A DNA stretch of 64,000 bases from NCBI RefSeq assembly GCF_007858435.1, contig NZ_VIGW01000003.1, forward strand, positions 310,001 to 374,000. Direction: 5' to 3'. The translations under genes were made by a program, and so were the position numbers. Each line of letters begins with the position of its first letter. Position 1 is the stretch's first letter. A model generated the notes under the pieces. The model searched no databases and had not been told where the DNA came from. It saw only the letters and a program-made list of their open reading frames with translations. The DNA comes from Tsukamurella asaccharolytica (GTDB taxonomy: Bacteria > Actinomycetota > Actinomycetes > Mycobacteriales > Mycobacteriaceae). Shown in pieces: positions 45,654 through 56,574 of this stretch.

Positions 45654-46790
45654 GTGCCGAGCAATGAAGAGCGCCGCCAGGCAGCCCGCGAGAAGCTGGC
45701 GAAGCAGAACGAGCGGCGTGAGGCCGACGCGCGCAAGCGCAAGGTGAAGGCCATCGGGGCGGGTGTCGCCGTGGTCGCCGTGGCCGCCGTCGTGGCCGCC
45801 TACGTCTGGATCCCCGCGGGCCCCCGCGCCCCCCTGCGCGTGGCCGCGGAGAACAAGTACAACTCGCTGCACGTCACGTGCGACTTCCAGGATCGCGATC
45901 CCGCCGCCGACGCCCGCAAGAGCATCGACGCGCAGAAGAAGCAGATCGCGACCATGCGCACCCAGATCTCGGACGCGCAGAAGCGTCTGCCCACGATGCC
46001 GGCCGATCAACGGGCGACCTTCCAGCAGCAGATCGACGCCGCGATCGGGCAGACGGACAGCTCGGAAAAGTCGATCGCCGAGGCGGAGAAGCAGCTGCCG
46101 ACGCTGGACAAGCTCGCCGAGCGCAACAAGTCGCTGACCAAGCCCGAGGGCAAGGACATCCCGAACACCGGCACGATGACGGGCACCATCACCACCAATG
46201 CGGGCCCGATCGGCTTCGAACTCGATCGGTCGAAGGCGCCGTGCAACGTGGACACCTTCGTCGCCCTGATGCAGGCGAAGTACTTCGACGCCACCACCTG
46301 CCACCGCCTGACCGCCAGCGAGGCCGCCGACAAGAAGAGCGGCCTGTACGTGCTGCAGTGCGGCGACCCGTCGGCCACCGGCCTCGGCGGGCCCAGCTGG
46401 ACCTCGCCCGACGAGGCGCCGAAGTTCCTCAAGCCCGCGGCGACCGAGAGCAACCCCCTGCAGCAGACCGCGCCGAACGTCATCTACCCGGCCGGCACGA
46501 TCGCCGTCGCCAACGCGAACCAGCCGGCGAACCCGCAGACCGGCCAGGAGGGCACGTTCAACACGGGGTCGAGCCAGTTCTTCCTCGTCTACAAGGACAC
46601 CACGCTGCCGGCGAACTACTCCGTGATCGGCAAGACCGACGACGCCGGGCTGACCGTGCTGCAGCAGATCGCCGGGAAGGGCATCGTGCCCAAGCCGGGC
46701 GACCCCGCTCCCAGGCCGGGCACCCCTGTCACCGACGGCAAGCCCAGGGACGCGGTGAACATCACCACCATGGCGCTCGCCGCCCAGTAG
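45654..46790 (+). CDS. ppiB: Membrane-anchored cyclophilin-type peptidyl-prolyl isomerase
   Basis: 378 residues from a GTG, ten bases after GAGGAGG. A basic tail (EERRQAAREKLAKQNERREA) precedes one membrane helix (about 36-54), so the isomerase domain is extracytoplasmic. Between the helix and the cyclophilin domain lies a helical region (about 80-155) with heptad-like KSIDAQKKQIATMRTQISDA and AEKQL repeats, predicted coiled coil and absent from the shorter (about 310-residue) mycobacterial protein. The cyclophilin domain has FDATTCHRL, LQCGDPSATGLGGP and SSQFFLVYKD. It converges on relA across a strong terminator. Confidence 0.9.
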   Translation: MPSNEERRQAAREKLAKQNERREADARKRKVKAIGAGVAVVAVAAVVAAYVWIPAGPRAPLRVAAENKYNSLHVTCDFQDRDPAADARKSIDAQKKQIATMRTQISDAQKRLPTMPADQRATFQQQIDAAIGQTDSSEKSIAEAEKQLPTLDKLAERNKSLTKPEGKDIPNTGTMTGTITTNAGPIGFELDRSKAPCNVDTFVALMQAKYFDATTCHRLTASEAADKKSGLYVLQCGDPSATGLGGPSWTSPDEAPKFLKPAATESNPLQQTAPNVIYPAGTIAVANANQPANPQTGQEGTFNTGSSQFFLVYKDTTLPANYSVIGKTDDAGLTVLQQIAGKGIVPKPGDPAPRPGTPVTDGKPRDAVNITTMALAAQ

Positions 46791-46802
46791 TCGGACCCCG
46801 AG

Positions 46803-46830
46803 GAAGGCCCCCGCTCCGGCGGGGGCCTTC
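46803..46830. terminator. Bidirectional rho-independent-type hairpin between ppiB and relA
   Basis: A perfect 12-base-pair stem (46803-46814 pairs with 46819-46830) with a TCCG tetraloop, almost pure G+C with GAA/TTC ends. It lies 13 bases after the ppiB stop and 52 bases from the relA stop, so it can end both convergent transcripts. There is only a weak T-rich stretch after it, normal for high-G+C actinobacteria. Confidence 0.85.
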
Positions 46831-46881
46831 GTCGTTCCGCGGTCCCGGCGGCGCGACGCGGGGCGCCGCGACGGAGCACTG

Positions 46882-49224
46882 TTATTGCGCGGAGGTCACG
46901 CGGTAGACGTCGTAGACGCCTTCCACGTTGCGCACCACGTTGAGCACGTGCCCGAGGTGCTTAGGGTCGCCCATCTCGAAGGTGAACCGCGAGACCGCGA
47001 CCCGATCGCGCGAGGTGGTCACCGATGCCGAGAGGATGTTCACCTTCTCGTCGGCCAGCACCTTCGTCACGTCGGAGAGCAGGCGGTGCCGGTCGAGCGC
47101 CTCCACCTGGATCGCGACGAGGAACACCGACGACGCGGACGGCGCCCACTTCACGTCGAGGAAGCGCTCGGGCTCCTTGCGGAGCTCGGCGACGTTGGTG
47201 CAGTCGTTGCGGTGCACGCTCACGCCGCCGCCGCGGGTGACGAAGCCCACGATCTCGTCGCCCGGCACCGGCGTGCAGCACTTGGCGAGCTTGGCCAGCA
47301 CGCCCGGCTGTCCGGTGACGAGCACGCCCACGTCGGTCGTCGCCGTGGGGCCGGAGATGGTCGACGGGGTGCTGCGCTCGGCGAGCTCCTCCGTGGCCTC
47401 CTCGATCCCGCCGAGTTGCTCGAGCATCCGCTGCACGACCGTGTGCGCCGACACCTGGTGCTCGCCCACGGCCGTGTAGAGCGCGGAGACGTCCGCGTAG
47501 CGCAGCTCCTTGGCGATGCCCGCCATCGACTCCGCGTTCGTCAGGCGTTGCAGCGGGAGGCCGGAACGGCGCACCTCCTTGGCGATGGCGTCGCGGCCGT
47601 TCTCCAACGCCTCCTCGCGGCGCTCCTTGGCGAACCACTGCCGGATCTTGGCCTTGGCGCGCGGGGAGACCACGAAGCTCTGCCAGTCGCGCGACGGGCC
47701 GGCGTTCTCGGCCTTGCTGGTGAAGACCTCGACGACCTCGCCGTTCTCCAGCTTGCGTTCCAGGGCGACGAGCCGACCGTTCACGCGGGCGCCGATGCAC
47801 CGGTGGCCGACCTCGGTGTGCACCGCGTAGGCGAAATCCACCGGGGTGCTGCCCGCGGGCAACGTGATCACATCGCCCTTCGGCGTGAAGACGAAGATCT
47901 CCTTGACCGCGAGGTCGTAGCGGAGCGATTCGAGGAACTCCCCCGGGTCCGCCGCCTCCCGCTGCCAGTCGAGGAGCTGGCGCATCCACGCCATGTCGTC
48001 GACCTCGGCCAGGTCCGAGCCCTTGGCCCCGCCGCCCCCGCGGCCCTTGGTCTCCTTGTACCGCCAGTGCGCGGCGATCCCGAACTCCGCGGTGCGGTGC
48101 ATCTCACGGGTGCGGATCTGCACCTCGAGGGGCTTGCCCTCGGGCCCGATCACCGTGGTGTGCAGCGACTGGTAGACCCCGTACCTCGGCTGGGCGATGT
48201 AGTCCTTGAACCGGCCCGCCATCGGCTGCCACAGCGAGTGCACCACGCCGACGGCGGCGTAGCAGTCGCGCACCTCGTCGCACAGGATCCGCACACCGAC
48301 CAGGTCGTGGATGTCGTCGAAGTCCCGGCCCTTGACGATCATCTTCTGGTAGATCGACCAGTAGTGCTTGGGCCGGCCCTGGACGTCGGCGACGATCCGC
48401 TGGGCGGAGAGGGCTCCGTTGATCTCGGCGCGCACGGATGCCAGGTAGGTGTCCCGCGACGGGGCCCGGTCGGCCACGAGCCGGACGATCTCGTCGTACT
48501 TCTTCGGATGCAGGATGGCGAAGGCGAGGTCTTCCAGCTCCCACTTCACCGTCGCCATGCCCAGGCGGTGCGCGAGCGGCGCGATCACTTCGAGGGTTTC
48601 CCGGGCCTTGCGGGCCTGCTTCTCGGGCGGCAGGAAGCGCATGGTGCGCATGTTGTGCAAGCGGTCCGCGACCTTGATCACCAGCACCCGCGGGTCGCGG
48701 GCCATGGCGATGATCATCTTGCGAATGGTCTCCGCCTCGGCGGCGTTGCCGAGCGCGACCTTGTCGAGCTTGGTGACGCCGTCGACCAGGTGGGCCACCT
48801 CGGGCCCGAACTCGGCGGTGAGCTGCTCAAGGCTGTACCCGGTGTCCTCGACCGTGTCGTGCAGCAGCGCGGCGACGATGGTCGTGGTGTCCATGCCGAG
48901 CTCGGCGAGGATCGTCGCTACGGCGAGCGGATGCGTGATGTACGGGTCGCCCGACTTGCGCATCTGGTTGGCGTGCCGCTGCTCCGCGACGTCGTACGCC
49001 CGCTCGATCAGCGCGACGTCGGCCTTCGGGTACACCTCGCGGTGCAGCGCCACCAGCGGCTCGAGCACGGGCCGCACATGGTTGCGCGCGCCCGTCATCC
49101 GGCGGGCCAGGCGTGCGCGCACCCGCCGTGTCGTGGACCCCGTGATCTCCGCGGAGGGCGTGCCCTGCTGCCCCGGCTCGGCGGGGGTGCGCGCGGCGTC
49201 GGAACCCTGAGACTGCAGCGACAT
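46882..49224 (-). CDS. relA: Bifunctional (p)ppGpp synthetase/hydrolase
   Basis: 780 residues. The hydrolase HD domain has HDTVEDT (His-Asp at 122-123) and [10 protein letters not shown], so hydrolysis should be intact. The synthetase domain has [19 protein letters not shown], with the RXKD motif of bifunctional Rel proteins, and [23 protein letters not shown] domain ([20 protein letters not shown]), a helical/zinc-finger region ([13 protein letters not shown]) and a C-terminal ACT domain follow. It controls the stringent response. The start is supported by GGGGAGG six bases upstream, and a TAGGCT hexamer about 45 bases upstream is a possible -10 box. The apt gene lies upstream. Confidence 0.97.
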   Translation of the reverse strand: MSLQSQGSDAARTPAEPGQQGTPSAEITGSTTRRVRARLARRMTGARNHVRPVLEPLVALHREVYPKADVALIERAYDVAEQRHANQMRKSGDPYITHPLAVATILAELGMDTTTIVAALLHDTVEDTGYSLEQLTAEFGPEVAHLVDGVTKLDKVALGNAAEAETIRKMIIAMARDPRVLVIKVADRLHNMRTMRFLPPEKQARKARETLEVIAPLAHRLGMATVKWELEDLAFAILHPKKYDEIVRLVADRAPSRDTYLASVRAEINGALSAQRIVADVQGRPKHYWSIYQKMIVKGRDFDDIHDLVGVRILCDEVRDCYAAVGVVHSLWQPMAGRFKDYIAQPRYGVYQSLHTTVIGPEGKPLEVQIRTREMHRTAEFGIAAHWRYKETKGRGGGGAKGSDLAEVDDMAWMRQLLDWQREAADPGEFLESLRYDLAVKEIFVFTPKGDVITLPAGSTPVDFAYAVHTEVGHRCIGARVNGRLVALERKLENGEVVEVFTSKAENAGPSRDWQSFVVSPRAKAKIRQWFAKERREEALENGRDAIAKEVRRSGLPLQRLTNAESMAGIAKELRYADVSALYTAVGEHQVSAHTVVQRMLEQLGGIEEATEELAERSTPSTISGPTATTDVGVLVTGQPGVLAKLAKCCTPVPGDEIVGFVTRGGGVSVHRNDCTNVAELRKEPERFLDVKWAPSASSVFLVAIQVEALDRHRLLSDVTKVLADEKVNILSASVTTSRDRVAVSRFTFEMGDPKHLGHVLNVVRNVEGVYDVYRVTSAQ

Positions 49225-49263
49225 GGTGCCTCCCCGCCCGGACGACGTGATTGGACTAGGGAT

Positions 49264-49824
49264 TCAGCCTACCGAGATCGCCGCGACGGCGACGGCACCG
49301 CCGGGCGATTCCTGCAGTCGCGCGCGTCCGCCGAGCGCGTCGAGCTCGAGGACCACGGACACGCCCTCGACGATCGCGCCCGCGCTGCGCAGCAGCGCGA
49401 CGGCGGCCGACACCGTGCCTCCGGTGGCGAGGACGTCGTCGACGATGAGGATCCGCTTGCCCGCCAGCGCGATGCCCTCGGCGGGGATCTCCAGCGCCGC
49501 GGAGCCGTATTCGAGCTGATACTCCTCGCGCAGTACGGGCGGCGGCAGCTTGCCGGCCTTCCGCACCGCGAGGGTTCCGACTCCCAGGCGCAGCGCCACG
49601 CCGGAGCCCAGCAGGAAGCCGCGGGCGTCCAGCCCGGCCACCAGGTCGACCGCGGTGGCCCCGTCCGGGCCGCGCCCCGCCGCGGCGAGCCCGTCGATGA
49701 CCGCCGCGAGGGCGGCACCGTCGGCGAAGACGGGAGTGAGGTCGGCGAAGACGACCCCCGGCTCCGGGAATCCGGCGACGTACCGCGTGTGCGCGGCGAC
49801 GGCCGCGCGGGCCGTATCACTCAC
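49264..49824 (-). CDS. apt: Adenine phosphoribosyltransferase
   Basis: 186 residues from a GTG overlapping the secF end by eight bases. The PRPP-binding motif is [13 protein letters not shown]; the N-terminal [16 protein letters not shown] and [12 protein letters not shown] and the flexible loop [16 protein letters not shown] are typical. It converts adenine and PRPP to AMP. The secDF-apt-relA order is conserved in actinobacteria and links purine salvage with ppGpp metabolism by location. Confidence 0.95.
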   Translation of the reverse strand: MSDTARAAVAAHTRYVAGFPEPGVVFADLTPVFADGAALAAVIDGLAAAGRGPDGATAVDLVAGLDARGFLLGSGVALRLGVGTLAVRKAGKLPPPVLREEYQLEYGSAALEIPAEGIALAGKRILIVDDVLATGGTVSAAVALLRSAGAIVEGVSVVLELDALGGRARLQESPGGAVAVAAISVG

Positions 49825-50947
49825 GACGACGGCCGCGCTTGGTCTGCGGGCGGGCGGGGGCCTTGTCGAGCTGCACGGCGTCCGCCCCGGCCACGGCGTC
49901 CGCGGCCTCCCCGGCCTCGGCACGGGCGCGGCGGGCCAGCACCTTCTCGTTGTGCGCCTTGTACTGCGGGCGGCGTTCCTTGAGCGAGACCAGCAGCGGC
50001 GCGGCGAAGAACACCGACGAGTAGGTGCCGACCACGACGCCGACCAACTGGATCAGACCCAGGTCCATCAGCGTGCCGACCCCGAGCAGGCCGGCCGCGA
50101 CGACCATCAGCGCGATGATCGGCAGCGCCGAGATGACCGTGGTGTTGATCGAGCGCATGAGCGTCTGGTTGATCGCCAGGTTCGCCTGTTCGCCGTAAGT
50201 GCGCCGGCTGGTGTTGAGCACGCCGCGCACGTTCTCCTCGACCTTGTCGAAGACGACGACCGTGTCGTAGAGCGAGAAGCCCAAGATGGTGAGCAAGCCG
50301 ATGACGGTGGCGGGGCTGACCTCGAAGCCGGACCAGGCGTAGACGCCTGCAGTCACGACCACGTCGAAGATCAGCGACGCGAGCGCCGCGAGCGCCATGT
50401 CCCACTCGCGGAAGCGCAGCGCGATGTACGCCGTGACGAGCACGAGGAAGACCGCGAGCGCGAGGAGGCCGCGCTGGGTGATCTGATCGCCCCACGTCGA
50501 GCTGACGCCCGAGAAGCTGATCGTGTTCTCGGCGGATCTACCGTCCTGTGCCGGCGGACGGAAGGTCTCGAACAGGGCTTGCCGGGCCTGCGTGATCTGG
50601 TCGTTGTCGAGCTCGGACAGTGCCACCTGGTAGGTCTGCGCCGCGCCGGTGCCGGCGGTCTGCACCGCGGAGGGCTCGACGCCCGTCGCCGAGCGCACGG
50701 TTTCGCGGACCTTGGCGGTATCGACCTGGGCGTTCCCCACGGGGAAGGAGATCTGGGTGCCGCCCTCGAAGTCGATGCTGAACTTGAAGCCGGGGATGAG
50801 GATGCCCAGGATGGCGACCACGATGATGACGCCGGTCGCGATGTAGTACCGGTTGCGCTTGCCGACGATGTCGAACGCGCCCGTACCGGTGTAGAGCTTG
50901 GTGAAGAAGGACGCCTTCTTCTCGCTCTCGATGCTGGTGTCGGTCAT
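49817..50947 (-). CDS. secF: Protein translocase subunit SecF
   Basis: 376 residues. The first membrane helix (about 37-52) is followed by [11 protein letters not shown] (SecD/F P1-type signature), a periplasmic loop, and five more helices with [33 protein letters not shown] (conserved D4-type motif) and [16 protein letters not shown]. The C-terminal tail is long, Ala- and Arg-rich (about 340-376), cytoplasmic and not needed by the family. The start overlaps the secD stop by four bases. Confidence 0.97.
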   Translation of the reverse strand: MTDTSIESEKKASFFTKLYTGTGAFDIVGKRNRYYIATGVIIVVAILGILIPGFKFSIDFEGGTQISFPVGNAQVDTAKVRETVRSATGVEPSAVQTAGTGAAQTYQVALSELDNDQITQARQALFETFRPPAQDGRSAENTISFSGVSSTWGDQITQRGLLALAVFLVLVTAYIALRFREWDMALAALASLIFDVVVTAGVYAWSGFEVSPATVIGLLTILGFSLYDTVVVFDKVEENVRGVLNTSRRTYGEQANLAINQTLMRSINTTVISALPIIALMVVAAGLLGVGTLMDLGLIQLVGVVVGTYSSVFFAAPLLVSLKERRPQYKAHNEKVLARRARAEAGEAADAVAGADAVQLDKAPARPQTKRGRRRE

Positions 50948-52506
50948 GCGGACGCCTCCTCGATGGTCGCTGCGGCGCGCTTGCGCTCACGGCCGATCGC
51001 GGCCACGGCGCCGAGTCCGTTCATCGACGGCTTGGCGAAGAACTCGGTCTTCGACGCGAAGTACACCAGGGGGTGCGTCACGAGGAAGACGATGACGACG
51101 TCGAGGATGGTCGACAGGCCGAGCGTGAACGCGAAGCCCTGCACATCGCCCACGGCCAGCACGTACAGCACGACGGCCGAGAGGAGCGAGACCGCGTTGC
51201 CGGTCCAGATGGTGCGCCGGGCCCTGGCCCAGCCGCGCGGCACCGCGGAACGGAAACTTCGACCCTCGCGGATCTCGTCCTTGATCCGCTCGAAGTAGAC
51301 GACGAACGAGTCGGCGGTCATGCCGATGCCGATGATGATGCCGGCGATGCCCGCGAGGTCGAGCGAGTAGCCGATCCAGCGGCCGAGCAGCACCAGGAGC
51401 CCGTAGAGGAGCGCCACCGACAACGCCAGCGACAGCGCGACCAGCACGCCGAGCGCGCGGTAGTAGGCCAGCGCGTAGATCAGGACGAGGAACAGGCCGA
51501 TGGCGCCGGCGATGAGGCCGGCCCTGAGCGATTCGAAGCCGAGCGTCGCGCTCACGGTCTGCGCGGTGCCCGGCTTGAAGGACAGTGGCAGCGAGCCGTA
51601 CTTGAGCACGCCCGCCAGGTCGCCGGCGCTCTGCTGGTTGAAGTCGCCCGTGATCTGGGTCTGACCGCCGGTGATCGGGCCGTTGATGTTCGGGGCGGTG
51701 ATGACCTGCGAGTCGAGCACGAACGCCGCCTGCTTGCCGACGTTGTTCGCCGTGAAGTCCGCCCACACCCGCGAGGCCTCGCCGGTGAACTCGAGCGTCA
51801 CGACGTACTGGACCTGGTTCTGCGGGATGCCCGAGGAGGCGTTGCTGATCGACTGGCCGTCGATGATCGCGGGGCCCAGCGTGTAGACGGTGCCCGGCTG
51901 TCCCGCCTTGCGCTCGTCGGGGCGATCGCAGGTGATGAGGGGCTTGGTCGGGTCGTCATTGCCCGCCAGCGGGTCCGACGGGGCGTTGCAGTTGAGGGTC
52001 TCGATGGCCCGCTTCTGCACCGCGGGGTCGGTCGACTGGCGCGTGGCGCGCGCGTCGTTGATCGCCTTCGTCGCGGCTGCGGGATCGGCCAGGTCGGGCG
52101 CGGGAGTGTTCACCGCGGGAGCGGCCTGCGAGGCGAGCACCGGGCGCACCTTGAGCTGTGCGGTCTGGCCGAGGGTGCGTGCCTGGTCACCGTCGGAGCC
52201 GGGCACCGTGATGATCAGGTTGCGCCCGCTGATCTTGACCTCGGAGCCGGAGACGCCGAGACCGTTGACGCGCTTGTTGATGATGTCGCGCGCCTGCTCC
52301 ATCTTGTCCGAATCGGGGGCACTCCCGTCGGGCGTCACGGCCTGCAGCACGACGGAGGTGCCGCCCTGCAGGTCGATGCCGAGCTTGGGCGTGGGCTCCC
52401 GGTCACCGGTGAAGAACACCAGCCCGAAGACCACGAGCAAGATCAGCCCGAAGGCGATGAGGAGCCGCGACTCGGTGCGGTCGCTGCTCGATTTATTCCT
52501 GGCCAC
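50944..52506 (-). CDS. secD: Protein translocase subunit SecD
   Basis: 520 residues from a GTG. One N-terminal membrane helix, then PKLGIDLQGGTSVVL, a large extracytoplasmic P1 domain and five C-terminal helices with LAGIAGIIIGIGMTADSFVV and ERIKDEIREG. With SecF and YajC it forms the proton-driven complex that helps SecYEG pull proteins outward. A GAGGAG sequence lies 12 bases before the start, further than normal, and a strong hairpin lies just upstream, so translation or transcription may be tuned here. Confidence 0.97.
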   Translation of the reverse strand: MARNKSSSDRTESRLLIAFGLILLVVFGLVFFTGDREPTPKLGIDLQGGTSVVLQAVTPDGSAPDSDKMEQARDIINKRVNGLGVSGSEVKISGRNLIITVPGSDGDQARTLGQTAQLKVRPVLASQAAPAVNTPAPDLADPAAATKAINDARATRQSTDPAVQKRAIETLNCNAPSDPLAGNDDPTKPLITCDRPDERKAGQPGTVYTLGPAIIDGQSISNASSGIPQNQVQYVVTLEFTGEASRVWADFTANNVGKQAAFVLDSQVITAPNINGPITGGQTQITGDFNQQSAGDLAGVLKYGSLPLSFKPGTAQTVSATLGFESLRAGLIAGAIGLFLVLIYALAYYRALGVLVALSLALSVALLYGLLVLLGRWIGYSLDLAGIAGIIIGIGMTADSFVVYFERIKDEIREGRSFRSAVPRGWARARRTIWTGNAVSLLSAVVLYVLAVGDVQGFAFTLGLSTILDVVIVFLVTHPLVYFASKTEFFAKPSMNGLGAVAAIGRERKRAAATIEEASA

Positions 52507-52532
52507 GGGCGGTTACGACTCCTCGGCGTGGA

Positions 52533-52567
52533 GAACGTCTCCGGCGGACTTGAAGCCGGAGACGTTC
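52533..52567 (-). other. Strong hairpin in the yajC-secD intergenic region
   Basis: Bases 52533-52545 and 52555-52567 form a perfect 13-base-pair stem (GAACGTCTCCGGC and its complement) with a nine-base loop. It sits 26-61 bases upstream of the secD start and downstream of the yajC stop. No T-run follows on the transcribed strand, so it is either an inefficient terminator that lowers secD relative to yajC, an mRNA stabiliser or processing site, or part of a translational control element. Confidence 0.8.
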
Positions 52568-52592
52568 GCTGAAGTGGTGACGGTGAAGCGGG

Positions 52593-52931
52593 TCAGCGGT
52601 CCTCGGAGCGCTTGTCCAGGTCGATCGGGCCGTCGTCCTCGATGATGGTCTCGATCGACGGGGCGCCGAGCTCCTCAGGGGTCAGCACCTTCGCGATGGC
52701 GCGGCGCACCCAGGTGGTGGTGATGCCGGGGGCGATCTCCAGGTCGACCGTGTCGTCACCGAGCCCGACGACGGTGCCGTACAGGCCCGTGCTCGTCATG
52801 ACCTTCGTGCCCACGGTGAGGGTGGCCTGCATCTCCATCGTCTCGTTCATCTGCTTCTTCTGCTTCCGGAACTGGAAGAACAGGAAGACGAGCATGAGGA
52901 CGAGTAGCAGGGGCAGGATCAGGTTCGACAT
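52593..52931 (-). CDS. yajC: Preprotein translocase accessory subunit YajC
   Basis: 112 residues from the ATG at 52931 (NLILPLLLVLMLVFLFFQFRKQKKQM), with one N-terminal membrane helix and a cytoplasmic domain showing LTVGTKVMTSTGLYGTVVGLGDD, the YajC signature. The acidic tail (about 90-112) is longer than in E. coli. A longer open frame upstream was rejected because it is low complexity. It heads the secDF operon, with a hairpin before secD. Confidence 0.95.
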   Translation of the reverse strand: MSNLILPLLLVLMLVFLFFQFRKQKKQMNETMEMQATLTVGTKVMTSTGLYGTVVGLGDDTVDLEIAPGITTTWVRRAIAKVLTPEELGAPSIETIIEDDGPIDLDKRSEDR

Positions 52932-53027
52932 GGTTCTCCTCGGTGGTGCGGCCGCGGACGCTCCGCAGCCTCGCCGCCCGGGTCGTAGGCAGCACTCGAT
53001 GTTCCAGTGTTCCACATCTCGCCCGGT

Positions 53028-55136
<2,109 letters not shown>

Positions 55137-55317
55137 CGCTCGGACTCCCCTGATCGGTTGCACCCCGAGGCTAGACGGCTCCACCGACACGCACCCGGGA
55201 CCGCGGGCTCCAGATCCGAGCGCGGCAGCACACGCCGGCTCCTCGGCGGGATCGTTCCCAGCCACCCCACAGTCCGGCGGCAGGGACGGCGCAGCGGGAC
55301 GAACGAGGGTCGTCCCC

Positions 55318-56574
55318 ATGACAACCGAGATCGCCCCCGGCCCGATGGTCGCGGCACCACTGGACGGGCCTGAGCCGGCGGAAACCGCCCCCGTCCTCGA
55401 CATCGTGATCCCCGTCTACAACGAGGCCCACACGATCGCGCACTGCGTGGAAACGCTCCGCGCGTACCTCGACGCCTCCGTCGGCATCCCGGCGCGGATC
55501 ACCATCGCCGACAACGCCAGTACGGACGACACGCTGCGGGTGGCGCACGCGCTGGCCGCCGCGCTCGACGGCGTGCGCGTGGTGCACCTCGACGCGAAGG
55601 GCCGTGGCCGCGCCCTGCGCCGGGTGTGGGAGCAGTCCGACGCCCGAGTGCTGGTCTACATGGACGTCGACCTGTCGACCGATCTCAAGGCGCTGCACCC
55701 GCTGGTCGCCCCGCTGCTGTCGGGGCACAGCGACCTCGCGATCGGCACCCGCCTCGGGCGCGGCGCGAACGTGGTGCGCGGACCGAAGCGGGAGTTCATC
55801 TCCCGCGGCTACAACCTGCTGCTGCACACGGCCCTGCGCGTGCGCTTCTCCGACGCCCAGTGCGGCTTCAAGGCCATCCGCACCGACGTCGCGCGGCAAC
55901 TGCTCCCGCTGGTCGAGGACGGTGAATGGTTCTTCGACACCGAGCTGCTCGTGCTCGCCGAGCGGGCCGGCCTGCGCATCCACGAGGTCCCGGTGGACTG
56001 GACCGACGATCCGGACAGCCGCGTCGATATCGCCGATACCGTGCGGAAGGACCTCAGGGGGGTGCTCCGGGTGGGCCGCGCGCTCGGCCGGGGCGCCCTG
56101 CCGCTCGACGACGTGCGCCGGGCCCTCGGCCGGGGGGAACCGCAACTGGCGGGCGTGCCGCACAACATGGTGGGGCAGCTCGCGCGGTTCGCCGCCGTGG
56201 GAGTGGCGAGCACCGTCGCCTACGCGGCCCTCTACCTGGTGCTGCACCCGGCCATCGGGGCGCAGGGCGCGAACTTCGCGGCGCTGCTCATCACGGCGGT
56301 CGGCAACATCGCGGCCAATCGGTCGTTCACCTTCGGCGTCCGCGGGCGGGAGGGCGCCGCGCGCGACCACCTGCTGGGGTTGGTCGTCTTCCTCCTCACC
56401 TGGGCGCTGACGTCCTGCAGTCTGGCGGCCCTGGCCCACATCGCGCCGCACGCGAGCCGGGAGTTGCAACTGGCGGTGCTGGTGGTCGCGAATCTCGTCG
56501 CGACGATCACCCGGTTCCTCGGTATGCGCCTGATCTTCCGCTCCGCCGGCGCCCCGAAGGCGGGGCCGCAGTGA
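55318..56574 (+). CDS. GT2 glycosyltransferase fused to a GtrA-like membrane domain
   Basis: 418 residues from the ATG at 55318 (GAGGG upstream). The dolichol-phosphate mannosyltransferase-type GT-A domain has IVIPVYNEAHTIAHCVETL, NASTDDT, the DXD-type DVDLSTD and QCGFKAIR. From about residue 285 a GtrA domain of four membrane helices begins (QLARFAAVGVASTVAYAALY). It probably attaches a sugar to a polyprenyl phosphate and helps to flip it. The GT39-type gene overlapping its stop is the likely user of the lipid-linked sugar (compare B. subtilis YkcC/YkcB). Confidence 0.92.
   Translation: MTTEIAPGPMVAAPLDGPEPAETAPVLDIVIPVYNEAHTIAHCVETLRAYLDASVGIPARITIADNASTDDTLRVAHALAAALDGVRVVHLDAKGRGRALRRVWEQSDARVLVYMDVDLSTDLKALHPLVAPLLSGHSDLAIGTRLGRGANVVRGPKREFISRGYNLLLHTALRVRFSDAQCGFKAIRTDVARQLLPLVEDGEWFFDTELLVLAERAGLRIHEVPVDWTDDPDSRVDIADTVRKDLRGVLRVGRALGRGALPLDDVRRALGRGEPQLAGVPHNMVGQLARFAAVGVASTVAYAALYLVLHPAIGAQGANFAALLITAVGNIAANRSFTFGVRGREGAARDHLLGLVVFLLTWALTSCSLAALAHIAPHASRELQLAVLVVANLVATITRFLGMRLIFRSAGAPKAGPQ

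Noticed and set aside
46885-49983. A plus-strand open frame of about 1,030 codons opposite relA and apt
   Set aside because: Antisense shadow of relA with His/Arg/Val-rich composition and no family signature.
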